A stretch of DNA of 64,000 nucleotides from Phialocephala subalpina (lineage: Eukaryota > Ascomycota > Leotiomycetes > Helotiales > Mollisiaceae). The notes beneath the pieces were generated by a model. That model did no database searches. It was given only the letters and a program-made list of their open reading frames with translations, and was not told the DNA's origin. Position 1 is the stretch's first letter. Every line of letters starts with the position of its first letter. A program made the position numbers and the translations under genes. Shown here in pieces: positions 1 through 11,830 of this stretch. The stretch covers positions 203,000-266,999 of the forward strand of contig FJOG01000048.1 of assembly GCA_900073065.1 (NCBI GenBank). Reading direction: 5' to 3'.

Positions 1-2238
1 GCAGATCAGCAAAGCATTGGAGTTTCTGCATGATAATGCAGGGCTTGTTCATGGGAACTTGACCCCTGATGCGGTCTTTGTGAATGCAAAGGTAGGAGAT
101 GCAGCCAAGACATGTGGGCAATCGCTGATGTTCAACAGTCCGACTGGAAGATCAGCGGACTTTCCTTCTCAAGTCCCCCAGAAGGCTCCACGAAATACCC
201 TCTGCTAGCAATTCTTTCTTGTCTTCAAGGCCGATTCCTAAGGATCTTACTGCGAGTGTGTTGCCGCGATTGATTACGAGGAGGCCGGCGCAGAGGATGA
301 CGGCGAAAGAGTTTCAGCAGAGTGCTTACTTTGACAATATATTGATCTCTACGATCCGGTTCTTGGATTCATTACCAGCAAAGACTCCGAATGAGAAGGC
401 ACAGTTTATGCGCGGGCTTTCTAGGGTGTTACCATCATTTCCTAAATCTGTGCTGGACAAGAAGGTGCTTCCGGCATTGCTTGAGGAGATGAAGGATCGA
501 GAGCTGCTGTCTCTGATCTTGCAGAATGTCTTCAAGATTATTGAGTTACTGCCTTCTGGGCGACGACCGTTCACGGAGAAGATAATACCAAGGCTACGGG
601 AGATTTTCATTCCTCCCAGCAACTCGAAAACACCTCCTGAGCGTGATCCTGCGAAGGAAGCTGGTCTGATGGTGTTGTTGGAACACATCAAAGCTATCAC
701 TCACAACTGTTCTGGGAAGGAATTCAAGGATGGTAAGCGAAATTTACATGGAGCTATAAACATTGCTGACCTAGCTAGATATCCTTCCCATCATCCACCT
801 GGCGATTGAGTCTCCCACACACAGTATCGTGGACGCTGCGCTGCGAAGCCTGCCGGTCATCCTGCCCGTGCTAGATTTCTCGACGATCAAGAACGAGTTA
901 TTCCCTGTGATAGCATCAGTGTTCACGAAGACAAGCAGTCTTGGAATCAAGGTCCGCGGACTTGAAGCTTTTGTCATTCTCTGCGGTGGTTCCGTTGACT
1001 CCGCTGCAAGTAATGACGGCTTGAATGGTATCGTGAATGAGGCTGTAGCGAAGAAGAGTTCCTCGACTGCTCTGGACAAATACACCATGCAGGAGAAGAT
1101 CGTCCCTCTCATCAAGGGCATCAAGACGAAAGAACCAGCTGTCGCCATGGCTTCGCTGAATGTGCTACGGCAGGTTGGAACAGTAGCGGATACGGACTTC
1201 GTTGCCTTCGATATTCTACCCGTATTGTGGAGCATGAGCTTGGGTCCACTGCTAGACCTGAAGCAATTTCAGGCTTTCATGGAGCTCGTCAAAACGCTGT
1301 CAACTAGGGTCGAATCCGAGCACACGAAGAAGCTTCAAGAACTATCAGGGACTAATGGCAACAAGTCGAAGGGGAATGATGACTTCATGTCTTTCGACGC
1401 GGGTAGTGCGTTCGGGGCAACTAATGGTTCCTCTAACGATCCAGAAATCGACTTTGAGCGCTTGGTCAAAGGGACTACTGCGCCTACGACCACCTCGAAT
1501 CCTCTTGATGGCGGATGGGATACTGTTCCAGTTAGTCCTCGGCCGGTGCAGAATCATCAAAAGACTCCATCATTCGCATGGTCAACACCAAGCCCAACAA
1601 CAGCAACTATGCTGAGCTCATCAATGGCCGCACCCCTCAGGCCTCAGCAAGGACCGACATCGAGAACTATAACACCAGACCTATCCCGCTTCGATGCACT
1701 CTCACCAAGCTCCACCCAATTCTCACAACCTCTACAACCACAAAGCGCATTCAGCACGCCTCTGCAACCTCAAACTCACACCCAACCAACATATAACGCA
1801 CCACCTCTCCAACCACAACAATCTGGGTTCCAAACCCAACCACAATCAACAATCAACTGGGGCGCCGCAACGGCACCTACTCATAACCCATGGGCCAGCT
1901 CGAGTACCTTGCAAAACTCAAGTCCCTCACTCTCGCAACTCGGCAACTCGATGTCGAATCTTTCAATGAATAATCGACCAGCGATGAGTAACTCAAACAC
2001 ATTTTCTCTAAATCCTCCTCCTGGCCAACAAAGACCCGGTATGGGATCCGGTAACTCTTTCTCTTTACCTCCCCCACCGGGAGGAAATGCGTTCCAATCT
2101 CAATCGAGTGTTGGATTCTCCACGCCGACGCAGCAGAGTGCATTTGCTCCTCCACCGCAGCAGCAGGGGAATATGGGGTTTGGGGCGCCGCCTCAGCAGA
2201 AGAAGAGTGGGTTGGATGCTTGGGAGAGTTTGTTGTAA
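1..2238 (+). CDS. SCY1-family pseudokinase with HEAT repeats, 5'-partial and internally broken
   Basis: The 5' end lies outside the window. Residues encoded at 2-91 read as kinase subdomain VI, but HGNL replaces the catalytic HRDL, the mark of the SCY1/SCYL pseudokinases that act in COPI and Golgi traffic. Intron 1 is 92-138 and is followed by a DWKISGL segment. A HEAT-repeat region follows (about 219-1330), then a Pro/Gln/Ser-rich tail (about 1480-2190) and the family's typical Trp-Glu-Ser-Leu-Leu end. A second intron fits 733-778. Odd: between about 195 and 201 the sequence jumps from the subdomain VII region straight to the end of the kinase fold and changes frame, with no usable intron; a family member should have several dozen more residues here. 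As written, translation from the first segment stops near 264, so either the gene is broken or the assembly lost a segment. Family assignment is firm; function of this copy is doubtful. Confidence 0.8.
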
Positions 2239-2949
2239 ATATGTGTATATTGATGCATTTCAAGCCCGGGTACAAAAGCGATGATTCCCAGAGGGGAGGA
2301 GGAAGGGTAGGGTAGGATATGACCGCATGGTAGTTTGATTGTGCATATAGACATACACATGAATCAAATGGAGGCAGTGACGGATGTCACGACATTTCGA
2401 TTTTGAACATTGAATCGCGATATTTCTTTCAAGTCACTGATCCACAGAGATGTTGGTGATCGGATTGGCCGAGACAACATTGAAGAAGGCCTGCTGAATA
2501 AGGAGGCGAGGTGTACGTAAAAATATCAAATGTGTCCCCAGTGGCAACAGCTGTCGGAACATCCGTACAAAACAGGGAACATGGCGCGCAACTCTAAATC
2601 TGCCAACTGCCATCAACTACCGGACCAGGTGTCACGCCAACAAAATACGAAGGGTAACCACCCAGCTGCGCGATGACATCCCCTTGTGAACCAAGATATT
2701 TCTTTTTTACGATACACTGCATACACCCACCAATCACGACTCAGCTTAGACGCAACTTAAAGGCTACCCAATCAAGTTAGCCCTCGATCATCTTTTAACC
2801 TGTGGCTTAGCGGCGTCGCTCACATCAACCACTGAACCCAGCCTCGCGCCCAAACAGCGTGGCTATGCAAGCAAGCCTAAATATTGAGACATTTCGTAGA
2901 TCTCAACCTCAACTCGTGCCAGCTACATAACAACCCCATCGCCCCCATC
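2239..2949. other. Intergenic: 3' end of SCY1-like gene and promoter of Tvp38-like gene
   Basis: No coding stretch with homology was seen. Composition is normal. Short open frames here have no recognisable domain. The last 150 bases before 2950 are CA- and CT-rich, as is common in fungal 5' leaders. Confidence 0.5.
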
Positions 2950-4481
2950 ATGAACACACAAATGTACGACCCAACAATGGACCATCAACCCCCCCATCAA
3001 CAGTCGCATCTCCCCTACTCAGCAGAAGAAGATATAGGCGATGCCCCTCGACCGCCTGCAGTCAGGCTGTATGATCCGCCTGTTGAGCATTCAGCCCCAG
3101 CGACGACGTCGACGTTCGCACCACCACCACCACGACAGCAACTTGATCCTGCGTATGGGGGAGGGACGAGTAAATGGGAACCGAACAGGACGACCGCTGG
3201 GAGTTTTATCCAAGGCCTGAAGCCCAAGAAGAAGATCAGCAAGAAGTGGCAGAGGAGGTTATATTGGTATGTCACTGTCACGTGTTTTTCTCGCATCTAT
3301 TTATATCCCCATTTCTTGGCTTCTTGGCTTTTTCCCTCTCACCAGTTCGGTTTCAATATCAAACAACGTTATTAACACGAAAACAGGATCGTACCACTAG
3401 GAATCGTAGCGATTGTCTTTGCGATATTATTTGAGGTCTACAAAGACGATTTCGAGAAATGGGTAAAACCGTTGAGTGATTGGCTCGCTGCTCCGTCGAG
3501 AGAAGCATGGACCTGGGTTATCCCGACGGCTATTCTCGTGATTTTGAGTTTTCCGCCGCTGTTTGGACATGAGATTGTGCAGTTGATTGTTGGACTCGCG
3601 TATCCGTTGGGGGTGGCCTTGGGGATTGCGTGTGCGGGGGCGGTATTGGGAGAGGCGGCTTGTTTGTGAGTTTCCTTGAATGAGTGAAATGTGGAAATGC
3701 TGACAGGGACAGTGTTGTGTTCAAGTACTTTTTCACTGGTTGGGTCGAGAAGAAGATCGATCAGAAGGTGAATTGGGCAGCTACGGCTAGGGTCGCAAAA
3801 GAAGCTGGATTCAGAGGCGTCTTGGTTATTCGATATTCGATCGTTCCTCCACGTAAGTTCTCCCATCCCGATATCAAAGAAATTAGACTAAAGATTCCCA
3901 CAGATTTGGCAAACCCCCTATTCGCCTGCACAGGCATGAAATTCTGGCTCTATATGGCAACCGTAATTCTCTCCCTCCCCAAATCCATGGTCTTCGTCGC
4001 TCTCGGCTCCCCCAGCTCCAAAAACTCCAAAGCAGCCAAATACGGCAAAGTCCTCGCCATCGCAGTCGTAGTAATCATCACCGTCTTCGCCTCCGTTTGG
4101 ATCAGGAAGAAGATGGCGATCGCTACGCGAGAAATCATGGCTGAAAGAGGAATTTCTAGTAGCAGTGATGAAGAGTTGGGAATGTTGACTCCAAACCCCG
4201 AGGGGACGGGGACGGATGATACGAGTTATAAAGGTGCGAATACGCCGTTGAGCCCGCCGTTTCCGGGGTATGGGAATGGGGGGAGTGGTGCAGAGGGTTC
4301 GGTGATGTATCAGAGGCCTGTTTCTCTTCCTCCAGATCATACGAATACGAGTACGGCGTATGCTGGGTATCAACAGCCTATTCCTCAGGATGCGGGGAAT
4401 TCGAGTTATGCGCCGTATAGACCGGATACTGTTGTTGAGGAGAGGCCTTTAGGAGGTCAGGAGACGGGGATTGTGAGATGA
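2950..4481 (+). CDS. Tvp38/TMEM64-type (VTT/SNARE-associated) Golgi membrane protein
   Basis: Spliced model join(2950..3266, 3387..3665, 3713..3852, 3904..4481) gives 437 residues. The Pro/Gln-rich cytosolic N-terminus (about 1-85) leads through a basic stretch (KPKKKISKK) into a first membrane span (IVPLGIVAIVFAILF). A VTT domain with further spans follows, including the conserved GE..CF and FKYFF elements and an R-YS-VPPH segment, then two more hydrophobic segments and a Ser/Pro-rich tail. Yeast Tvp38 is a late-Golgi vesicle protein, and VTT-domain proteins are linked to lipid scrambling. The ATG at 2950 is preferred over the upstream frame because exon 1 then begins with a plausible leader. 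The acceptor at 3712 rather than 3706 is chosen because it restores the family spacing. A housekeeping gene, not part of the cluster to the right. Confidence 0.85.
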
Positions 4482-5643
4482 TTAATTTTATGATGCGAGA
4501 GCGAGGGATGAAAGATGAAAGATGCGTTCGATTGGGAAATGGACGCGATGTTTTTGTATGTATGACAGGTTGGGATACCCTGTATTGAAAGTTACGATGA
4601 TTTATTATTATGACAATGCACCTTTTTCAATTTCATCCCTGGACGTTGACCAGATATCAGGGTACCGAGGACATTCCCTACCGAGTGGCTGCTTTAAATT
4701 TTGAAGGACAGTTGCAAGCCGAGCCTCAAGATTTCGTTGATTTGTTGGATTACTACAACACTAGCTATTGCTTTCTTTCCTGCTTGTATGCGTTCTCTCC
4801 CTCCTTTCCTGCACATATGTTCGAGTTCTTTTCCGAGGAGTGAGCAAAGTAATATTTTTCAAAAGCATGATTCTATGAATTTTTAAGCCCTCCTCGAACT
4901 TCTCAGCTCTTGGTAGTATCTGCAGCAGTAATCGTGTTCGCCTCCAATTGAGGTCTAGTGTACGACTGTGTTTATTCCGTCGAGTGTGTCAATCAGGTGA
5001 TGCGATCTACCCCCACATCCGCTAATCGTCGGGTAAAAGATCCAAGATCTACTACCCCGCCCCCGCCTCCGTCCACATTTATGTTCCCAGTACATGCATT
5101 TTTGAACAGCGGGGTACGAGGAAACTTCTTCATGAATCATCCCAAGAATTTGCTTGGGCCGAAGATCTACCTGGATAGTGTTGGTGAAGTCATCACCGGC
5201 TTCCAATCATGGGCTGCAATTGATATCAATCGGTCCTTTCGCTCCCACTTCGCTACCTACTGTCCCGAGATCTCAGAAGTCTATCTACGTTCAGACGAAG
5301 TCAATCCCCAGATTCTCCACACAATACCCTACTTCGACCCGACTACTCGCTCACGGTTGTGGCTGGAGGCTTCTTTGACTTCCGCTCGGCACTGCCGGTA
5401 CCTCGTGGGCCAAAGCCTCCTTGTCATCACGCACAACATTGCCAGCATTCCCCATACTTTCGTCTCAACTTTTCCCCGGTTCTTCACTTCAAGATGCCTT
5501 TGGCGAGCCGAAGTTTTGCCATGGCCTCTGATGTCGATGTCGGGGTTCGGATGCATCGTCGCGGGGCAGAGCATATATATCTTGTTATCATCTCGTTGTA
5601 ATTCTTCCTCGTTGTTTTTCATACCGTTCAATCAATCGTCATC
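4482..5643. other. Intergenic region before the GH78-like gene
   Basis: Open frames on both strands (for example 4958-5671) lack any recognisable domain and overlap one another. The stretch holds the 3' end of the Tvp38-like gene and the promoter of the gene at 5644. I see nothing else in it. Confidence 0.45.
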
Positions 5644-7745
5644 ATGTCCAGACTTTTCTTCCTCCTTGTAGCAGCCCTCAGTAGTAGCTTTGTCTCTGCC
5701 GTCCCGTACAGCGAGTACATCCTCGCACCGGAAACTCGGAACCTCCACCCTGCTTCCGTACACAAGGTCAACGGTACTGTTACCAATGTCAACTCTCTCA
5801 TCGAACCCTCCGAAGGCAGTACAACATTCTACGGCAATTCATCAGTCACCTTCGACTATGGAAAGAATATCGCTGGAGTCGTCAGCGTGACAGTTGCCAA
5901 CTCTTCGTCACCCGACGCACTCATCGGCTTGACCTACACCGAATCAAGTCTTTGGATCAATGGACAAGCTAGCGATGCTACAGCGGACGCTGGACTCGAT
6001 GAGGTGCTGTGGCTTCCTGTCGGAAAGGGTCCAGGAACTTACACGGTAGAGAGATATCATGAGAGAGGTGCTTTCAGATATCTCAGTCTGGTCAACAATG
6101 GCACTGCAAGTATAGTTGTAACAAGCGTCGTCACGAACTTCACTGCTGCACCTCTACAAAACTTGAGAGAATATGCGGGGTACTTCCACTCGAACGATGA
6201 GCTTTTGAATCGGATTTGGTATGCTGGTGAGTATCCCTCTTCCTAATTTCGTGATTACATGGCTGATGAGATGTAGGAGCATACACAAACCAAATCTGCA
6301 ACATCGACCCGCACTGGGGCAACGCTCTCGTCCACCTCGGCACCATTAGCTCCAATATGACCATCTCCCTTCCCCAAACAGACACCTGGTACAACAACGC
6401 CACCATCACCGAAGGCGGAAGCTGCGTTGTCGACGGCGCAAAACGCGATCGTCAAGTTTGGCCTGGCGATATGTCCGTTGCTCTCCCCAGCATCTTCGTC
6501 TCTACCAACGATTTGGTATCGGTTCAGAATTCGTTGAATTCGCTGTTGGCGTTGCAGAATGCCAGTACGGGACAGTTGCCGTATGCGGGGTATCCCTTTA
6601 ATGAGCTCGGTATTGTCAGCTTCACATACCATCTGTACAGCTTGATTGGCATCTCATATTACTATCAATACTCCGGGGATTTAGGGTATCTGCAAAGTGT
6701 TTGGCACCACTTCACCTTTGGCCTAGCTTGGTCATTGAGCTACATTGACGACTCAGGAATGATGAATGTAACTTCAGCAGCAGATTGGCTCCGTGTCGGC
6801 ATGGGTGGACATGTTCGTACCTATCATTATCTCTCCTCGCCTCACGCTAACACGAAGCAGAACATCGAAGCAAACGCAATCCTCTACTACACCCTAACCC
6901 AAGGCATCTCCCTCGCCACCATCCTCAACGACACCACCTCCGCTTCCTCCTGGGCAACAACAGCATCAACTCTCAAAGTTGCAGCAAACAAAGCCCTCTG
7001 GAACCCCACAACAAACCTCTACACCGACAACGAAACCACCACCCTCTCCCCGCAAGATGGAAACGCATGGGCTATAAAAGCCAACCTCACTTTATCCCCC
7101 GAACAAAACCAGAAAATTTCTCAAGCGTTGAAAGCTAGATGGGGTACATACGGTGCCCCCGCCCCGGAAGCAGGCTCCCCTCTCACCATCTCCCCATTCA
7201 TCGGATCATTCGAACTAGAAGCCCACCTCCTAGCCTCCGACCCAGCCTCAGCACTTGAACTCATCCGTCGACAGTGGGGATTCATGCTCAACGATCCCCG
7301 CATGACGAACAGTACATTCATAGAAGGCTTTTCAGCCGATGGTTCACTTCACTATGCGCCTTATACGAATGACCCTAGAGTGAGCCATGCTCATGGATGG
7401 TCAACTGGTCCGACGAGTTTGATGAGTTTCTATATCGCGGGAATTCGTTTGGAAGAGGCGGGTGGGGGGACTTGGAGAATTGCGCCACAGGCAGGGGACC
7501 TGACGGAGGTGGCAGCTGGGTTCTCGACTGCACTGGGTTGGTTTGAGAATAAGATGCAGGCCAGCGGAGGGACGAATGGGACGATTACGGAGATGAGATT
7601 TAGTACGCCGGTGGGGACGACGGGGAGTGTGAGCTTACCTGGGGTCAAGGGGACGCTGAAAGGTGTGGATGGGGAGAGTGCGGTATTGGTTGACGGTGTT
7701 GCGGAGGGCTTAAAAGGCGGCAATTGGACGCTAGCCATTTCATGA
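5644..7745 (+). CDS. Secreted GH78-family alpha-L-rhamnosidase-like glycoside hydrolase
   Basis: Model join(5644..6226, 6277..6812, 6861..7745) gives 667 residues. A signal peptide (MSRLFFLLVAALSSSFVSA) is followed by a beta-rich N-terminal half with many N-glycosylation sites. The (alpha/alpha)6 catalytic domain begins near the DGAKRDRQVWPGD motif, which matches the GH78 DxxxRDERxxWxGD signature carrying the general acid. Downstream landmarks are AADWLR, GHNIEANAILYY and SHAHGWSTGPTS, followed by the C-terminal beta domain. The enzyme should release terminal L-rhamnose from plant or microbial glycans outside the cell. The second intron (6813-6860, 48 nt, donor GTTCGT) is in frame and stop-free; removing it restores GGHNIEAN. 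Fungal GH78-like proteins of this compact type vary in activity, so substrate is uncertain. No sign that it belongs to the PKS cluster. Confidence 0.85.
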
Positions 7746-9113
7746 GGCGAAAATGATTATTCTAATTAAAGACTTCTCAACACTCTTTCTCGTAGATAGA
7801 CGAGTTTGCACGTGCTTTGATTTTTGCAGTCCGAAAAGGATAAGTCGTGGTCGATAGAAGCAAAAGCCAATGTTCGCCATCCCCACCTATGACCTATCCA
7901 ATGTCGACACGATACCCTCCGGCGTCAATACGATTTGGTCATTGTGAATGGTCGGTTTCTACCTAGCGCAAATGCCTGCCACTTACCCCTGCTTGGTAAC
8001 TTGGGTTATTAATTTTTTAAAAAAAAATTTCCCTTTGGATTTTAAAGAATATTAATTTCGCGAATAATTAAAACCAAAATGTAATTAGTAATTAATATCG
8101 AAATATAAATTATAAAAATAAAAATATATAAAATGAATTCTTTTTATAATATTTATTATTTAATAAAATTAAAATTAATTTTAAATTTATTATATAATTT
8201 TTATTATTTTATATATTAATATTATTTATTATTATTTTTAATTCTTTATTTAATATATATATAAAGTTTCTTAATATTTATTAAATAATTTTAATAAAGG
8301 ATTTTATTAATTATTTTATTAATTAAAAAAAATTTAAAAATTTATTAATATTATTAATTAAATTATTAGTAATAAAATAATATTATTAATTAATCAAAGA
8401 AAAATTCTTAGTTTTGAAGAAATATTAATTAGTTTCTTCAAATCAATTATAAATATTTGTAAGGAATCGTAGCGCTCTAACTACTCATAGATATTACCGG
8501 CCTCGCGACCCCTTATAACTCCTCTCGCTAGGCGTTGCAGGCACCCCCGTTTTCTAACGTTGGTTGGAGGCGCTGTCAGCCTTGCCGATTGGTGGGATGG
8601 CTTCTGGTTTGAGTGCGAGCTACGGAACAATCTTCCCCGTAACTTGATGCGGTATGGCGTTCGTTATGCGGTCCTCTCCAAAAATTCGGCTCCAAACGAA
8701 AGCTTCAGCCTTGATATAAATATGCAGGTCAGACATAATGGGCGCTCCCAGATTGAGCTCAATGCTTCTGTATTAGGCAGCTGGATTGGAGCTGGTACAT
8801 GTGGGGAGCGACGATGTCGCAGATCTAATGTGATAATTGTTATTTACGAGTTACCCCCACCCAAAATGAATCCCTCAGAAACCACGCCGTGCCGTTGCAT
8901 GAAGGTGGTTTTTGATTGGCATTTGAGACCGGTTCGGTCCTCAAATATGATCACGGATGCTTTGAAGAAGAAATTATTTCTCGTCAGTCAACGCTAGAGG
9001 TTTAAACTCTCGATTTGCTGCAATGTACAAGAGATCGATCCGAGATTTGACAGGTTGAGTTTACCCTTTGTGTTACCTATACGTAAATAAGGATCTTCCA
9101 GTGTTCAGGAGGA
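7746..9113. other. AT-rich island (about 7990-8465) plus unassigned GC-normal DNA
   Basis: From about 7990 to 8465 the sequence is almost pure A/T with runs of TTAAT and AATAT, typical of fully RIP-mutated repeats. The junctions with normal DNA are abrupt. From 8470 to 9113 composition is normal, but the only long frame (8560-8997) begins at TTG and matches nothing I recognise. The last 100 bases are the leader of the bANK gene. Confidence 0.6.
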
Positions 9114-10029
9114 ATGGAGCGTCGGCGTGAGCAGAATCGCGAAGCACAGCGAAGATTTCGACGTCAGTAAAGCCTCTCCAAATACCCCAAGCTCTTGAAT
9201 ATCACAAGGAATTGACGTCTTTGTTATGTCAGAGAGACAAAACCAGCAGAAAGCGGTAGATCAAGCTCAGCAAAACAAGGAACTCTTTCCTCTCGATGAT
9301 GTCCGCTCGCCTGATTTTATTTTCCTCGATACAGGAAGTGTCGAGTCTCCCGATGCCTTCTGCGACCTGGGTGCGTATAGTGCCTTTATGGACGGCATCA
9401 ATTCCATGAACATGGATCTCGTTTCCACGTCGGACTTCGATCCAACATCTACACGAAGTCCTCTGTCCGCGAGATCGGAGTCTGTCGACCATATCCTAAG
9501 CAGATTTCCATGCATCGATACTCGGAGTCACCCAAGCAATTCCAACGACCAAGGAAACAATGGCGGTTTACAAAGCGATGACCTGTCCAGTACGGAGGCG
9601 GAAAAAGCACGCTGGCTGAGCCCGCTTCATATAGCAGCACAAAGGGGCCATGATAGAGTTGTGCGAGTCCTGCTGCAACACCATATAGATTGCAACGAGA
9701 AGGACAGTGACGGGCTCACGCCTCTAATACACGCGACGATTAGAGGCTACGATGATGTTGTAAATTCGCTGTTATTACATGGGGCCGGGATTGGCTATGT
9801 CGACAATGACCATCGATCGGCTCTCCATTGGGCTGTGATATACCGCCGAGAGGGATTGTTGACAATATTGCTAAAGGCCTGCAAGGGAGAAAGGACGTTG
9901 ATAGATGGCTACAATAAGGAGGGAAAGACGCCGCTACTTATGGCCGTGGATGCGGGGTTTGAGGCAGGTGTGCAAATTTTACTAGAACTTGGGGCGAATA
10001 TACATTACAAGGCGCGAATTTCAAATTGA
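9114..10029 (+). CDS. bANK (ToxE-type) transcription factor: bZIP basic region plus ankyrin repeats
   Basis: Model join(9114..9162, 9233..10029) gives 281 residues. Exon 1 encodes MERRREQNREAQRRFR, a Yap-type basic region with the N-x-x-A-Q-x-x-F-R signature. The exon junction adds a glutamine, and no leucine heptads follow. Residues about 144-281 form four ankyrin repeats (LSPLHIAAQRGH, GLTPLIHATIRGY, HRSALHWAVIYRR, GKTPLLMAVDAGF). This pairing is the hallmark of ToxE of the HC-toxin cluster and related bANK regulators of secondary-metabolite clusters, which act in the nucleus as pathway activators. It sits at the left border of the cluster, between AT-rich islands. The gene stops only 10 bases before AT-rich DNA begins, so a C-terminal part may have been lost; ToxE is longer. 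The short first exon is supported by the basic motif and by clean GT/AG ends. Confidence 0.82.
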
Positions 10030-11113
10030 GGAGCGAAATACCTTAGACATACAATTGATGATATTTGTATAGATTCTTCATTATTAAAGAATTTATATTT
10101 GAAGGTAATAATATTAGTATATTAGAAATTAGAAATAAATATAATATAATTAATTTAAAGTATTAATATTAATATTTTTATTATGTATTTCTTATTTCTA
10201 TAATATATATATAATTTATAACGTTTAATATTATATTTATTATAATTCTTTATAAATATTTATTTTTAAATTTTTTTTGATAATTATTAAAAAAGAAATA
10301 ATAAATTAAATAATAAAAATAATAAATTCATTTTATAAATTTTTTACAAAATAATATATTTATATATTAATAATTATAATATTTTATTTTATATAAAATT
10401 AAATAAAGAATAAACTTTTATTTAAAAGAAATATTTTAATTTTTTATATTATTATTATATATTTTTTTAATATTAATAATAATTAATTAAAAGTTAATAA
10501 TATAAATTTAAATAAAACTTTTTAAAAAATATTAAAAAATATTATTTTTAAAATATATATTAAATTATTTAATTAATAATTTTAATATTTTTATTTTATT
10601 TTTATTAATTAAATTTTTTTTAATTATATATATTAAAAATATATTAATTAAATAATATAAAAAGGAAGTAAACTATATAAGAAATCCGTAGGTTTCCTTA
10701 ATTTCGATAATTTCGAAGATATATTTATACGGCGTACAAAGCTTGTTAACTCCTTTGAACCCTTCGTGCAGTAGTGACGGGTTCTCAAGCCCTGTACAAC
10801 ATGCTACGCCGCACCGAGCCGGTGAATCACGGAAAGCGGCACGCATGGCTGCAGATAACCCTTCCTCCCGCGCCGCCTCATGGCGTCGACTCCTCATTCC
10901 GAAGAACAATTGCGTTATCCGCTAGCTCGATTTCGGACAACACACTCGGCTTTCATTTCATGCACGTCGGACATCATCCCAGACGCAGTCTATTCCGATC
11001 AGCCCCTGAAGTGGCGATGATGTTTAATCGAGCCGATCCTAGGGTGGGGGTCGGTCCGACGGGCAAAGCAAGGCTTACGCAACTTTGAACATGCCACATA
11101 CTGAATCCTCGCA
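10030..11113. other. AT-rich RIP island (10030-10670) and unassigned tail
   Basis: 10030-10670 is nearly all A/T. The boundary at about 10680 is sharp. 10680-11113 is GC-normal, with short overlapping frames that match nothing I know. Confidence 0.6.
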
Positions 11114-11830
11114 GCCAGTGTAGGCATAGTGCAAATATTGCTACACTGGCCAGTTTGACATGCCCACACTGCACTTAGTGTAGTGTGACATGTCAAAAAC
11201 GCACTAAAACTGGAAGTGCACTAGCAAAAAATGAGGCTATTCCCAGAAACAATATTAAATTTCGCTTTCAAAGAGAGAACCACTAAAACCATCAAACAGA
11301 GAGGGTATATCCAAATCAGATCCAACTCCAGCTTCAACACTAGTAACCTTCTCTCTCTCCTCGCTCCACGTCTTCGTGCAAATCCATGATCTTAAACACT
11401 CCAAAGCTTCAATTAGCTCAATACCCAATTTATTCCGACATCCGTTATTGTCTATTTGCAGATGAGAATAAACGCTCCGGCTCATCTGACATGACTGGAA
11501 TCGAGAGAATGTTGGTGGTTTCCGTTCGAGTGATCTGTGGTATAGCTACTACTGGGGTAATGGGTCGGTATTGAGTTTCCTACATCTTCCTGACCGAGTG
11601 TCTCGCACTTGCAACCTATAATGGCTGCCAATTAGCCTCCAGATACTGCCATTTGTAGTTGGGTGAAAGAACCAATGCAGCAGCATAAACTGGGTTTTCC
11701 TCTGAACACTCATAGTATTTCCAGAGTTTATTCCACCCAGAATTAAACATAGCGGCCGTCTTGACATCCACATCTTAAACACCACCCGCATAAAAAATCT
11801 GAGCTACAACATTAAATGCAGTACTGTGCA
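11114..11830 (-). mobile_element. Decayed hAT-family DNA transposon, transposase C-terminal end
   Basis: Read on the minus strand, 11780-11620 encodes a segment containing NSGWNKLWKYYE and YAAALVLSPNYKWQYLE, characteristic of fungal hAT transposases. After stops and frameshifts, 11500-11470 gives MSDEPERLFSSAN, and 11450-11370 gives RNKLGIELIEALECLRSW, the conserved hAT C-terminal dimerisation end. No single frame spans the region. Beyond the C-terminus lies CAGTGTAGGCATAG at 11116, which has the CAGTG form expected of a hAT terminal inverted repeat and begins a subterminal inverted repeat (11114-11150). The opposite end was not found. A dead remnant. Confidence 0.7.
11155..11196. repeat. 42-bp imperfect palindrome
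   Basis: The sequence runs from TTGACATG to CATGTCAA, with CACTGCACT facing AGTGTAGTG inside. Only a few arm positions mismatch and they look like transitions. It lies immediately inside the putative hAT terminus and could be a subterminal transposase-binding repeat. Confidence 0.7.

Noticed and set aside
4958..5671. 237-residue plus-strand open frame
   Set aside because: No domain, biased composition, and it overlaps the start and signal peptide of the GH78 gene in another frame.
8560..8997. 145-residue open frame
   Set aside because: Starts at TTG, matches no family I know, lies between RIP islands with no promoter or splice support.
10774..11088. 104-residue open frame
   Set aside because: Overlaps other frames, shows no domain and borders a hAT remnant.
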